A stretch of DNA of 64,000 nucleotides, from contig OX485805.1 of the NCBI GenBank assembly GCA_950295325.1, positions 34,519,501 through 34,583,500 of the forward strand, read 5' to 3'. Numbering within the stretch: position 1 is the stretch's first letter; each line of letters begins with the position of its first letter. The stretch is from Polytrichum commune. Lineage: Eukaryota; Streptophyta; Polytrichopsida; Polytrichales; Polytrichaceae. Positions 9,734 through 20,822 of this stretch are shown piece by piece. The notes below the pieces were generated by a model. It saw only the letters and a list, made by a program, of their open reading frames with translations, was not told where the DNA came from and ran no database searches. A program made the position numbers and the translations under genes.

Positions 9734-11012
9734 ATGTCGTCCGAAGCTAGTCCATACAACATGAGTGGTGTCAACAAACTTGATGGCATTGGTAACTTTG
9801 GTGTGTGAATTGAAAGATTAAAATGAGGACAATATATAGGAAAGAGAAACTATGGGACATGCATAGTTTGTGTAGAATCGACTTTGCCCAATCTAGTTGT
9901 AGACCTGTCCCAACCATGAGAAATAACTGAGGGTCTGGGAGCAGTTACACTGAAAGAAAAATGGGAGAGAGCTATCGGCACCATGAAGATGAATGAGGGC
10001 ACACCTGTCTATGATTTCATCAGGGATATCACGGACATTGTGACTAAACTTGCGAGCTTTGGAGAAGTCATACGATAAGAAAAGGTGGTTTAGCCTTCAG
10101 GTAATGTAGGGAGCAATTCCTGATAGCTACGAATTTTTGATCCAGGAACTCCTAACACAAGATGAGCTCCAACCTTTGAGAATCTTGCTGGCAAGTTACT
10201 GTTGGATGCTAGTTTCATGCTACAATCAATACCGTCCAATAACAAAAGGAGGAGGAAATAAAAGATGCCGCTGAGATGCTCGGAGCAGCAATGGTCTCTG
10301 TTGATAATTCTACAAAAGAAAAATCATGGTATTTAGATTTAGAAGCATCAAAACATGTTATTGGTGACATGAGCACCACGTCACGAAATTGAAGAGTAGG
10401 CCCATCCATGGTTAGATTGGCAGGAGATTAGACTCATCCTGTAGAATGGGATGGTAATGCCATTATTTCATAGAATGGATCAATAAAACGCATCAGCAAT
10501 GTTCTCTACGTCCCATGAGTCATAAAAAACCTCTTGTCATTAGGAAATATCATGGATAATGGGTGTCTGGTGACCTTTAGAACTAACTACTATTGGATTG
10601 TTAGTGCCAGTGATCCTTCCCACATTATTGTTAAGGGCACACGTAATGTCACAAATGGCCTATACAAAACTAGAATTGGATATTCTAGAAGCACAAATAT
10701 ATGTGATAGATTCTTCTCCACATATTGACCTATGGCACCGCAGATTTGGGCACATTAGCTAACATACCTTACATCATCCATCAACAAATGGACGTACAAT
10801 TAGACTACCTCAACTGCTTTTAGTAGACAAGGTGTGCTATACATGCATGGCAAGAAAACACCGACGACACAACATACCACAATAGGCAATGAAGAGAGTG
10901 CAAGCGAAGAATGAAACCATTCATTCGGACATTTGCAAAGCATTGCCAATGACTTTGCTAACTGGCTCAAGGTACTTCATCACTTTCACATGTGATTTTT
11001 CCATCTTCTAAC
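9734..11012 (+). pseudogene. Ty1/copia gag-pol relic (gag and integrase N-terminal region)
   Basis: The gag start at 9734 reads MSSEASPYNMSG then VNKLDGIGNFGV, a typical copia gag opening, and hits stops at once. Around 9970-10065, in another frame, it reads GTMKMNEGTPVYDFIRDITD. This is followed by IPDSYEFLIQELLTQDEL near 10113-10166. The protease-integrase junction is at 10325-10410 (YLDLEASKHVIGD), then NVLYVP and LLSLGNIMDNGCLVTF (10499-10580). The integrase zinc-binding motif is LWHRRFGHIS near 10730 with VCYTCMARKHRR near 10830, giving the HHCC residues. The integrase catalytic core begins with IHSDICKALPMTLLTGSRYF (to about 10983). Reverse transcriptase and RNase H are absent. Many stops and frameshifts make it non-functional. 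Confidence 0.85.
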
Positions 11013-11780
11013 TTTCTCAAAGCTACATCCACCTGTAATTTATCACACTGTATCAGCAGTAACACATAAACAAACTGATTACTTGTCCACCTGAAGCATG
11101 TTGGCCCAAGTGAGATGAGCTCCTCAAGCAGATAGAGCGTTATGAATTTATCCAGAACTTCATAATGTTGTCAACGACAATGAGGTACATTAAATAATAG
11201 AAGAATTTCAATGCAGTAAGGAGAATAACAGATGTATTTTAGAACTATCTACAAAGAATTATAGAATTTTTACATAGTGTAGTCTATAGAAGCATGTGGA
11301 TCAGAGGCTAGACTTACCTGCTCATTTAGATCATCATGAGAAGTTGGATTCCAACACAGAAAAACATCTCACATGCCAAATAGGTCCCAACAAAGTGCAA
11401 AAAATACTGCAAAGGAAAAAAAATACTCCAATTTGTTCCAAGATGGAAATATATATATATCACAAGGAAAATTACAATGAAAAAAAAATGTTATGTATTA
11501 TTTGATCATTTCCTCCGTATAGTCCAATATAATGGGTCTGAGGATGGCCGTCCTCTCATTATATATAACTACAACCTGTTTCCCTTTGATATTTTCAAAT
11601 AAGCTGCTTTTCTTTCCTATTTGCTAAGTATTTTCTTGCCGTATTATAAACTATAGTCATGTCAAAAAAGGATGAAATTCCTTCGCATCTTTCCTCATCC
11701 GAAGAGGGGAGTTTCGCGCATGTTGGCAATATCTATCTTAAGGACGTATAGATTGTCCAACATAGACTCGTCCGTTGTCT
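11013..11780. other. Unassigned; possible 3' region of the minus-strand gene
   Basis: There is no copia homology beyond 11012. 11700-11780 would be the last exon if the 11781-11864 intron is real. A CTCCGTATAGTCCAATATAAT motif near 11512 is reminiscent of Stowaway ends, but no partner end was found. Confidence 0.3.
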
Positions 11781-11864
11781 CTGCAAGGAACAAGTGTCAA
11801 TAAAAATTTAAAAATTTCTAAAACAATTCATTTCAAAAATCAAATGAATATCGTGTTTACTTAC
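11781..11864 (-). other. Predicted 3'-UTR intron of the minus-strand gene
   Basis: On the minus strand the donor is ATGTAG|GTAAGT (ends at 11865) and the acceptor is TTGTTCCTTGCAG|A (exon resumes at 11780). Both are near-consensus plant splice sites, giving an 84-nt AT-rich intron. It lies just after the TAA stop at 11887, so it would be a 3'-UTR intron. Confidence 0.5.
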
Positions 11865-11886
11865 CTACATGTGATTATGTAGACGC

Positions 11887-12593
11887 TTATGTTCGCCTCC
11901 CATTTTTTGAACGCGATGTTGAAGCAGTGGATACTTGTTGTACTGGAGGTGCGACTGTTGTGGTTGGAATCGTAGTTTCTGCAGAGGATAGGTTTGTAGT
12001 AGTTGTGTCCTGCTGACTAGCCATGGTTTTTAGCAGCACTTCGGCTTCTTCGAATGATAAGTCCCCCCATATAGTGGTGTCTTTCACACCAAAATCATTA
12101 TAGAACCGTAACATCTAGAAGGGAGCTAATTCGCCCGTTACGTGATTTTTAAGCATGGATTTACCTTTCCATGCAGGCAATGTATCCTCCATATCTTCAA
12201 AATCAATTTTGAAAGCTCGCAATAGTATTTTTATGTAACGTGTAACAACAAAGTTGTGAGAACTAGAATTGAATAAGTTAAAGTAAGAAACATGAAAAAA
12301 AAAAAACCTTGAAAGTGGTACATACCTGGACATGGTAAAGTCTTGTGTTCATTTTCAAATGTGATGCATTTGTTAACAAAGTTGGTAACAAACTCGTTGA
12401 CTTCAGCCAATGAAGAGAATCCTGGCGGATTCAAGTAATCAATAAAACCACACACATTTAATAACCGTTTTTGCGCCTCACTAGGATAGAATATTTTTTC
12501 AATTTTAGGCTTCTTCATTGGTCTTTCAGGCAATTCTGCCTTCAGTTGTGTCAAAAGCAACGTAAAATTGATCTTCGTTTTATCGCCCTCCAT
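11887..12593 (-). CDS. Two-exon gene of unknown family with an in-frame amber codon
   Basis: Exon 1 runs 12593-12326 and exon 2 runs 12215-11887, with a 110-nt intron. The donor CCAG|GTATGT is strong. The acceptor GCGAG|CTTTC is weak, but it preserves the frame. The ATG context is excellent (ACAACAATGGAG), and TATAAATA lies about 117 bp upstream (12717-12710). Exon 1 starts MEGDKTKINFTLLLTQLKAE and contains PMKKPKIEKIFYPSEAQKRL. Exon 2 contains FKIDFEDMEDTLPAWKGKS, then a TAG (12117-12115). It continues in the same frame with MLRFYNDFGVKDTTIWGD and a Thr/Ser-rich tail ending SRSKNGRRT. The frame stays open on both sides of the single TAG, and the total is about 198 codons. It could be a gene with a recent nonsense mutation, two proteins, or a transposon-associated ORF. 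No family is recognised; predicted mostly soluble. Confidence 0.5.
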
Positions 12594-12709
12594 TGTTGTT
12601 TTCAAAATCAATCAATAAATGCAAACAAAGTATATGCGTATGTGAGTGATACGTTGTTAGGAAAACATGTATGTGTGTAGACAAACAGATGTGTAAACAA
12701 ATAGATGTG

Positions 12710-12717
12710 TATTTATA
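12710..12717 (-). promoter_or_regulatory. TATA box of the minus-strand gene
   Basis: TATAAATA on the minus strand, followed by CA, is a canonical plant TATA box. It lies about 117 bp upstream of the ATG at 12593. Confidence 0.5.
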
Positions 12718-12719
12718 TT

Positions 12720-13616
12720 TGATTGTTTCGTTTATTGTAACTTAAAGTAAAGATATAAATTCTAAAATTATGAAACTATAAAATAAAATAAAAATATCAT
12801 AACTACAAACATAAATGTATAAAAGTAAAAATTATTAAAAATATGCAAACTTGACTACTAACAAACTGTAACAAATTTTGTATAATTTTGTATAATTGGG
12901 AGAGGGGCTACATATTTGATTCGACTTGAAGAGCACGAAATATGAACTTCCTCTTGCCGAACAATGGCTATGACACTAGACATACTGAGGAGAATATCAA
13001 CAAGATTAAGAAGACCGCTGGCGAGACACAATGCCTATGTGCTCAATGCAAAAAATCAATGAACCAGAGAGTTATGAAGAGGCACCTCAACATTAGAGTT
13101 GGAGAGAAGCAATTAGGCAAGAGCTTGAATGAATTGCAAAAAATCAAATATGGGAAATTGTGGATTGACTAGCTAGGAAGAACTCAATTATCTCAAAATG
13201 GGTGTTCAAAGTCAAGCTTGTTGCGGAGTGAAACTATTTCATGAGTGGACCTTGTAAGCCTATTTTGTGGATGTATGTGTTTTTTTTATAAACCTACTTG
13301 CATATTTTTGGGGTAACCCATAATTTATTGAAACATGTGTCCAAATTTTCTCAACTTTTTCCATGAGAATATTCATTTTTGGGCTACCCCAAAAAATATT
13401 TTCAAAATTGCCCAACATAACTCAACGGCTACATTGTGGAACAACCATAGATAAGGAATAATGTACTTTTGCAAATACTTTTCATATACATACTTTTGTG
13501 CACTCACGTATACTCGTACATTTTATGAAAGGTAAACCCCCCCCCCCCTTGACATGAAATTAGTGAAATGAGGTGCCCAAATCCAAGGTTGTGAAAAAAT
13601 GGCAATTGGAGTGATG
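12720..13616. other. AT-rich intergenic DNA
   Basis: A 76-codon plus-strand frame (12942-13172) contains CLCAQCKKSMNQRVMKRHLN, which spaces Cys/Cys/His like a zinc knuckle but has no second half. It may be a transposon fragment. A run of C lies near 13538-13548. Nothing else is recognised. Confidence 0.3.
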
Positions 13617-15047
13617 AGCAACTCAAGCATGCATTGAGGGCCATCAATACGAGATCAAGGGTGTTAATGGCATCAAGGGAATTTTATATTCCTATGAGCA
13701 CATTGCATAATCATCTACTTGGCACTACCATAGGAAGGAAGAGAGGGAAAACTATTGCTCACAGCGACTTAGGAAGTGGAGAACATCAACTTTGTGGAGA
13801 AGATGTCAAGTATCGGTTACCCAATGTCATTGGGTCAATTCCAAATGAAGGTGGCAGACATCACTCAAGGATGTCCGACCCCTTGGGCCAAATGTTTTTT
13901 AGGTTGGAGTTGGGTGAGATGGTTTCACACCCACCATCCTAACCTTACACTTTGTGTGACTGAAGAATTACAAATGGGAAGAGCAAGAGGGGTATGTCTA
14001 GAAAATGTACGTGCAAATGCTTTACACCAACCATACGAAGATGTATGGGAAGCACAATTATCATCCATCTCAAATATGGAATGCAGAAGGATCTTGTGCT
14101 CAAGCTGGTTGAAATGGGGGAGCACTATGTTTGCCTCATGTGGGGTGAGGCAAGTCCACATCATAATTCCCGATGAATGGGAACACCTCTCAATGCTCAG
14201 TTGTATCAATGCGGTCAGTGAGAGCATCCCATATCTTTACATCTTGAAGGGCAAACAATGTAGATGGAATTACATCAAACATTGTGAGACCGGAGCTTGC
14301 ATGGTCATACAACCAAAAGCATGAATGGCATCCTTCTTATTTCAAAGTGGATGTCACATTTTAATGCATGTGTGCAATCAAAAGGAGAAAACATGTTATG
14401 AGCCAACCGACATCTTCTCATCATGGATGGTCACAACTCTCAAGCACATGTCACTACTTTGTCCATGTTGATGAGGATGATAGTGACACAAGGGGACCAA
14501 CACAAGTGGATGTGGATGAAGATTGTGACGAAGATTGTTGTCCAATATCTAAATCGTTGAGAGAAGCAACATTGCCAAATTTCTCACATTGCCATTGTTA
14601 CCAACTCTAAGCGTTTGAAGGCAAAGCACATCCATACCCATTATTGACCACTCCAAATCTTGGATCATGACAACCGATGAGTACTTGGCACAATTGGAGT
14701 AAAAGGCAAGGTTTAAGGTTGAAGTGGAGGTAGAGAGAGTTCCAAAGGAGGAGATGGAGAGGCACAAGCTCAAGAGACAAGTATAGAAAGAGACCAAGGA
14801 GGAAAAGGAAAAACAAAGAATGTCAAATCAACAAGCAAAGACGAAATTTGACGAGGCATAGTCGGTGAAGAAGTGCAAGAAGGTTAGAGAAGCTTTCCAC
14901 AAAGCAATTAGGGAGAATCAAACTGGACAAGTACCTATAACCAACTACATGGCCCCATATTGCAGATTCGTGCCTTCTACATGCAAGCACAATATGAGAA
15001 TGGCTATGGCAAAGAGGAAGATGCGGGAGGACGGGTTGCTACAATGA
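13617..15047 (+). pseudogene. Dead pogo/Jerky-type (CENP-B-like) transposase
   Basis: The N-terminal piece (13634 on) reads MASREFYIPMSTLHNHL then GRKRGK, a Psq-type helix-turn-helix. It is followed in a second frame by INFVEKMSSIGYPMSLGQF (13779 on) and SWVRWFHTHHPNLTL, the CENP-B-type DNA-binding domain. The DDE region includes FASCGVRQVHIIIPDEWEHL then SMLSCINAVSESIP (about 14127-14235). It continues to RHLLIMDGHNS (about 14406-14440), carrying the second catalytic Asp. The expected region after it, with the last acidic residue, is missing. The sequence jumps to an acidic Asp-rich stretch (14469-14540) and a basic coiled-coil-like C terminus (to 15047). An internal deletion plus frameshifts make it inactive. 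Confidence 0.85.
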
Positions 15048-15820
15048 CGGGAGGATCCGTCAATTGGTGGGGACTACAAGCCGCACCCAACAAAAACACC
15101 AAGCCAGTTTGTATTGTGTGAGGTCGAGTCGGAGTAATTAGACATTAATGTGGATTTGAATTTCTTGATTGTCACAATTTGGTAGACAGTGAGCATGAGG
15201 TATGGTTTTGTTTGAGTAGAGGTCATTTTCTTAATGACCATGTGCAACATATTTGTGCTCGTTTATGTACATTCTAGCCATTCTTGAGTAGAGCATCAAT
15301 ATGTTCTCTTGCTATGTGAGAACATCCACTGCTGTAAGGATTGCAACATTTCTGCAGAGGTAAGATATGCAGCTCACTGTGTTGTTGGAGTTCTAGTCGG
15401 AGCCTCAAATTTCCTCCAACTGCCGTAGACTGCTGCAAAGTGCCATGAATTGCCTCGATTGCTGTTAGCCATAGCTGGGCCCAACATTAGTTAGGCTAGG
15501 CCGTTTAAGGTCTCTGTTACATTGAGGTAGATGTCTCACCCTAAGTAGCTTGCATATGGAATCCTTTCTGGTAGGCAACCAGAGCGTTTACCTTGAGTAT
15601 CCCACCAAGTTTCAGGCCTAACTCTGTACCGGTTTGTAAGGCCAAATTTTACTGAGTCGTGACAGCACCTTTGAATAAAGAAACATGGCTTTGTCTACTT
15701 GAACACAACGAGGTCGTTCACGGAACTGGGACTCTGGGAGTTCTGCCATTCAAATATCACAGAAAATACGTGTGAATTCTGATTCTCGAGATTTTTGGTG
15801 CTGCTGTCTGCACACAGATT
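15048..15820. other. Unassigned sequence
   Basis: No protein similarity or repeat partner in the window was recognised. Composition is slightly less AT-rich than average. It could be the flank of an unidentified LTR element, but no termini were seen. Confidence 0.25.
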
Positions 15821-16404
15821 TGCTAGCCCAGTGCAATATTCATTTTGTCGATCCAACCATGGGAAAATAGCAAACAGAAAATAGTGTCCGGTGATAAATA
15901 GACTAAATTAGTGACCTCCAGGCTGCATATTATTTCAGAGCATTTATGTTGGATGAATGAGAGGTATGCTGATATGTGATAATTCCCTCTCCATCTGGAA
16001 CCCATGTCAAAGAATGTATTATCAAATTCATCATTTTGAGCTCTTTGCAACAAGGCCAATTCATTGAGACAATGAGATTTATGAGACTGTAATGAAGTTG
16101 TGTATCATAAAACCTGGTTTGCCACGCCAGGTTGACAGTGCAACGAGGAGTCCCAGATCTATGAGGTTCATGGAGGACTGTTGGGGCTCCTAGTGAGAAC
16201 AAGCGGTAGCTAATTGGCAAAAGAAGGGCCAAATGCATGCTAGAAGAGAGGTATGTGTAGACCACCCCCATGTTGTTCAGGCAGGCCGAGCGCCAGCTAT
16301 GGAGGTCACCATAGCCAACTGCTTCCATCATGAAAAAGCCTGCTGGACCAGAAGGGAGATGCGAAGCACATCAGCCGCTGCGTCTTTTAATCCCATATGC
16401 GGAA

Positions 16405-16435
<31 letters not shown>

Positions 16436-16436
16436 T
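16405..16436. repeat. (GAAA)n microsatellite
   Basis: Eight tandem GAAA/AAAG units lie inside the candidate decayed gene region. Confidence 0.9.
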
Positions 16437-17570
16437 AAAAATCAGTTGAGAGGAGCCACTTGTGAAAGCAAAGCACCACCACAAAGATGGTTTAAGAACT
16501 CAACGATGAGCATGATGCACACGATCACTTTGGCCGCAGAGAGCATCGTCAAAACTTAAAATCTGAAATACTTTCAAGATGTGCCTCAAGATTGAAGGTA
16601 TTTATTGCATGGATTAATGTAAGGAAATTAACTGAGACAATGTGATATTGGTTTGTCAACCAGCAACATTAGGTATATCTCTCAACATCAGCATTTGGGC
16701 ATGTTAATCCGTATGTTGTGCAAAAGTAGTTTCCACTATGGAACCTAGGGACGTACTGGATCAAATATTCTTCAGTAAATTGCACACATTTCTATATATT
16801 CAACAAGATCCACATGAAAACGCTCAAATCCAGAGAATTATCACGAAACTACAGTAAATCTGAAAGATGAAAATATCGCCTACACTGATCATGAGGTGAT
16901 TAATGGCACCCACCTGATGGCCCACCTCGAGGAAATCAGATACCATGGAACCACCATGAAGTATATCCATACAGGAAGTTCACAAGGAAATTAATTGGGT
17001 AATTGACCATACAGGGAATTATGTGATAAATAGCCCAGAAGTTCCAGTAGTTGATTAAATTGCATTCATCTCATACCTGCACACGTAGAGATTCCGAATA
17101 TCATTATATTCGCAAGGGATCGGATAAGCCAACTACTTGTATCGAGTCTCTGCAATAAACCCAGTGCTTCAAGTTAATAGTTGGTAATTGTCCGCAGTAC
17201 CCACATCGCAGTATGACCATGGGGCCACCTGCCCCTCTGTACACGAACATGTGAAGTTACTGAGGGAGAAGTTGGACTTCCCGTCTTTGCAGAAGTACTG
17301 GAATCAAGGGTATTTAAAATCCTCTGGCTACACCTGGAAGTAGTTCTTGGAGACGTCACCCAGAAATAGGACGCCTTGTAGTTTGAGCTGTTCCAGACTC
17401 CATTGATGGTCGTGAGTACTCCCACCAGGGTTGTGTTTTTAGACCTGCGACATTAGTCCATGTCCACGACAGTCGAGAAACAAATTTGAGAAGCACATCC
17501 CAGAAGCATGATTATCAACATTACTCTTGGTATTGACGTGCTTTGAAACATTGTTTCACCCATCTAGCTA

Positions 17571-17866
17571 CACTAAATACGATATTTAGTGTCACCAATT
17601 ATATTTGTCTTGCTCAATACTAATTGTAAACCGCCGTATAGTTCACCAACACTAAATGTTAATCCAACATTCTTTGTCATTCCTTGTAAAGTTTTCGGGG
17701 GATTCCAGATTTACAGTATTGCAATTACTGTCACTTACCAATTGATTTTTCATCCAAATTTCAATCATCCATGGCAGTATTCCTAAACTTATTCATAAGA
17801 AGTGTCATCCGAAAAGTTACCATAGTGACATTAAATACCATATGACACTTAATATCATATTTAGTG
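17571..17866. mobile_element. CACTAAATATG-family MITE, copy 2
   Basis: The left end is CACTAAATACGATATTTAGTG and the right end reads TTAATATCATATTTAGTG. The interior follows the reverse complement of 2365-2736 closely, for example CTTGCTCAATACTAATTGTA and CAGTATTGCAATTACTGTCA. The left flank is TA and the right flank is TC, so the duplication is not preserved. It sits between the protein-like fragments of 15.8-18.8 kb, as if in an intron. Confidence 0.75.
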
Positions 17867-18506
17867 TCGTAATCCTTGTAATACACCAGAATATGACATC
17901 GCCTCTGATCATAAAAAGGAACAACTCACCAATTCTGCAAAGCACAAATCTGAAGCAAGAATCTTTCAAAATCAATGGCCAGAATTCCAGCGAGATGCAC
18001 TTCTTATAAACTGACCCAGAAGCGGGATCATCATCACCAGACTGTACAGAAGAACTCTTGAAACATTAATGTTCCACCCACCTAGTAATCCTTGCAATAT
18101 TCTTAATCTGAGTTGTAATCAACTTGCCCACCCTGCTACATCAAACTTGCACAGTAAGTGTCATAGAAATCATGGGCGCATGTCCAGACTGGAGGCAAAT
18201 TATTGGACAATTGGCCAAATGATGTCAATTGAAACTCGGCTTGTTGGCTCAAAAAAGGCCAAACATGTCTCCCACATGCGTACCATCATTGTGTCCCAGC
18301 TCAAGTTGAAGAAGCCCCAAGACAAAGCAATACTTCCAAATCCACATCGAAGCAGATAATTTAGCATGCGTAGGTCACCAGCCCCATCAACAAGCATGCC
18401 TCTCAAACTAGAGAGCTTATGTACTGCTTCACGGTCCACCACTTAGTCCTCCTTCACTGATACTTACATATGCATATGTACGTGAAGTTGTCCGCACAAT
18501 GAGGAA

Positions 18507-19121
18507 TTGAAAGGTCCAATGCAGGAACACATGAAAAGCATTTCAAACAGCAGAAATACCTCCTTGGAACCTCCTTCACTTCAACATCAAGCCCCTCATC
18601 AGAATATTGAAATGTGCCTACTCCGTGCAGGCATGGTGATTGCCATATGTAATAAGCCTTCTCCGAAAAAAACCTCCTCCGACTGTTCGAAGGCCCGATC
18701 TCCGATCCAAGTGACGAAGATTGAGTATGGTTGTCAGTCAGCTGATTCTGCTTCAGATGAATCCCAAAAAATGAGAACGAGTATATTCTGCAATGCCGTA
18801 GTGCACACTGATCTGCAACCACTACAGTCTGGACCTCCTTATTACACTGCTGTGATTGTCATTGCTTTGATTGTCTGTGCATTCCAATTTCTACCCCACC
18901 TTCGAAGATATACTATCAAGTCAAAAGCTCTGAATTCCACAATGGCGAGGATGATTTTCAAAGTCAAAATCTCATTAGCTTTCACATTGTGCTTGATGGG
19001 TGAAGGGATGGCTGGTGGAAGTCTCATCCTGCTACAAGTGGGAAAGACATACAAGGTGTACAGTTCTCCAATTACTGTGAGTGGAATTTTTTGTACTTTT
19101 AGACATTATTTATGTTTGTGA
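18507..19121 (+). CDS. 204-codon frame with possible membrane segment (doubtful gene)
   Basis: This is the second-longest open frame in the window after the one containing the 7096 gene. It has a Ser/Pro/Gln-rich N-terminal half and a hydrophobic segment, YYTAVIVIALIVCAFQFL, at residues 112-129, followed by basic residues. A second hydrophobic stretch follows an internal Met: MARMIFKVKISLAFTLC (from about 18942). That stretch could instead be the signal peptide of a separate first exon, with GTGAGT near 19076 as donor. The minus strand carries an overlapping 122-codon frame with Cys-rich content. Only one strand, or neither, can be real. No family is recognised. Confidence 0.25.
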   Translation: MKGPMQEHMKSISNSRNTSLEPPSLQHQAPHQNIEMCLLRAGMVIAICNKPSPKKTSSDCSKARSPIQVTKIEYGCQSADSASDESQKMRTSIFCNAVVHTDLQPLQSGPPYYTAVIVIALIVCAFQFLPHLRRYTIKSKALNSTMARMIFKVKISLAFTLCLMGEGMAGGSLILLQVGKTYKVYSSPITVSGIFCTFRHYLCL

Positions 19122-20488
19122 AAAAAACTTAGTCCAAAGTCAGATTTATTAGGTAAAAACTAGAGATTTTAAGAATAATTAAGGAAAACCTGGAGTTTCT
19201 GGTTCACTCAATTTTATGGACTGTAAGGTAGTCGCACCTATTCAACAGTTTAGAGTGATCCAATTTATGTGCTGATATCTCATGGCCATTATTGGCCTTT
19301 CAAAGTGGATTCGGAAGCCATGTACCTCAAAATATTTGAAGCATATCTCAATTGCCTATGGAATTTCTATGTCAAAATATATTTTAAATCATGTGTTGTG
19401 GTCATACAGGGGCTTAGATTTGTGCATGGCATATGGTGCTTCTTGAATATTATCCTTTTTTTACCTTGTCTAAAATCTCATCATTGTGAGATTGTTGGAC
19501 CCCAGCTGACATGCCACACTTGTTAATATTGTGTGTTATATAGTTCATCAAATTATATTTTTTAAGGCAAATGCATTCTCCTGCCACTCACATGTTTACA
19601 TCAAAGTGTGCTACATGGTGGTCATGGCGCATGTGCACATAGGGCAGGCTATGCTTGCATTTAGTTTTTGTTGTTTGGGAACCATGTTTTGTGTCCATTA
19701 GAACCTTAATTTTTGGTGTCAATAATAGGTCACAAACCAAAATAGATGCACCTACCTTAAAATGATGTTTCTGGCAATCGACTACCTATATGCTTCAAAA
19801 CCTATAACAACAAGATCATTTATCTAAATATAGGTTGAAATCCAAATTAGTCAATTGTCTAGAAACTCTGAGCTTTGCTACCCCATGGGTGCACTTGATT
19901 TCCATACTTGTAGCAAGTGGGTGCACAAATGAGTATTAATTATGATTATGATGTACAAAATATGTAGCATAAGGCTATGGGATTCTTTTTCCTTTTTTGG
20001 TAATGTAGATTTACTACGGGTATATTATGCCCTTTCGTACATTGGACTCATATGTAAATTTACAACAAGGGCATACAAACATAGGAGATTAGGAAAAGTT
20101 AGGTAGGTTTCAAGCTAATAATTATCCAAAATCTCCATATCTTCATCCAGTCTATGGATGGCTCTTTCATCGTCATCACCCATCACCATCCCAACACGAT
20201 GAGAGAGTGTAACATGGTTTGGTTTGGTTTCAAGGTATAACATGGTTTAGAGTAAGTAATAAGTGGTTCATTTTGAACTCATGATTTGACCCACCACATC
20301 ACGGAAGACTTGAAAATGGCAATCACATAGGCTACACTGATTTGGTCATGGTAGGAACTAATTTGTAAAAGTTACATCCAATGGATGAAAGAGTCTTGCA
20401 TGACTTCATTAAGAAATACTAAAATAATTTTGCCTACAAATGTTGGAGGTTTATTGCCAGGAGTGAATCCTTGTGCAATTCCAACTAA
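19122..20488. other. AT-rich intergenic DNA
   Basis: No recognisable gene, repeat partner or RNA was seen. Confidence 0.3.
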
Positions 20489-20491
20489 GAA

Positions 20492-20819
20492 CACTAGTAG
20501 AAAATTTTGACAAAAAGAACTGGAGTTGAAATCGGCTGCGGTTCTTTTGACTAGCCTAATCTGCAATAGCTAAGCGATTGCATATTTGTTCTTTTAGTTC
20601 AACGATTCAAAGTTTAGGAATTTGAGGGTGTGCAATATACCATTGGAAAGGTCTTGAATATACCTTTCCAACAGTCAATTGCACGCCCAATTTTTGTAAA
20701 ATTGCAGTCCCAAAATGAAAAAGAAAAATATAGTCATTTAGCAATTGCAGATCATGTTGGTCAAAAGAACCGTAGCCGACTTTGGCTACGGTTTTTTTGG
20801 GCATGATTTATTACAAGTG
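20492..20819. mobile_element. Non-autonomous CACTA-type element with GAA duplication
   Basis: The ends are CACTAGTAGAAAATTTTGAC and, inverted, CACTTGTAATAAATCATGCC. The flanks are a perfect 3-bp duplication, GAA (20489-20491 and 20820-20822). Both are hallmarks of CACTA/EnSpm transposons. Inside each end lies a GC-rich hairpin (TCGGCTGCGGTTCTTTTG and its inverted partner). The arms then continue with ATCTGCAAT and GATTGCATAT, so most of the 328 bp can fold back. It has no coding capacity. Related to 30398-30565. Confidence 0.85.
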
Positions 20820-20822
20820 GAA

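Larger units (their letters stand above)
15823..18822 (-). pseudogene. Possible decayed multi-exon gene with Cys-rich and hydrophobic segments
   Basis: Several minus-strand fragments look protein-like. 18822-18454 contains RRYFCCLKCFSCVPALDLSI then PHCADNFTYICIC. 18442-18200 has hydrophobic LRCGFGSIALSWGFFNLSW. 17425-17174 has VLTTINGVWNSSNYKASYFW and, in another frame, YFCKDGKSNFSLSNFTCSC then APWSYCDVG. About 16800-16690 reads YVPRFHSGNYFCTTYGLTCP. 16331-15930 has hydrophobic MGVVYTYLSSSMHLALLLPI. A 72-nt stretch (about 17141-17070) is bounded by near-consensus acceptor TTTATTGCAG and donor GTGCAG|GTATGA. Stops and frame changes break most pieces. An extracellular Cys-rich plus membrane protein is suggested, but exon order and family are not established. 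The region could also be chance. Confidence 0.3.

Noticed and set aside
12118-12167. A 50-nt intron (AAAG|GTAAAT to CTTCTAG|ATG) that would remove the amber codon
   Set aside because: The sites look plausible but splicing there shifts the frame into an early stop, and 50 nt is very short for a plant intron.
17174-17425. 83-codon minus frame as a stand-alone gene
   Set aside because: It starts at GTG, has no promoter or signal peptide in frame, and the better Cys-rich similarity switches frame midway; treated as debris of a larger gene.
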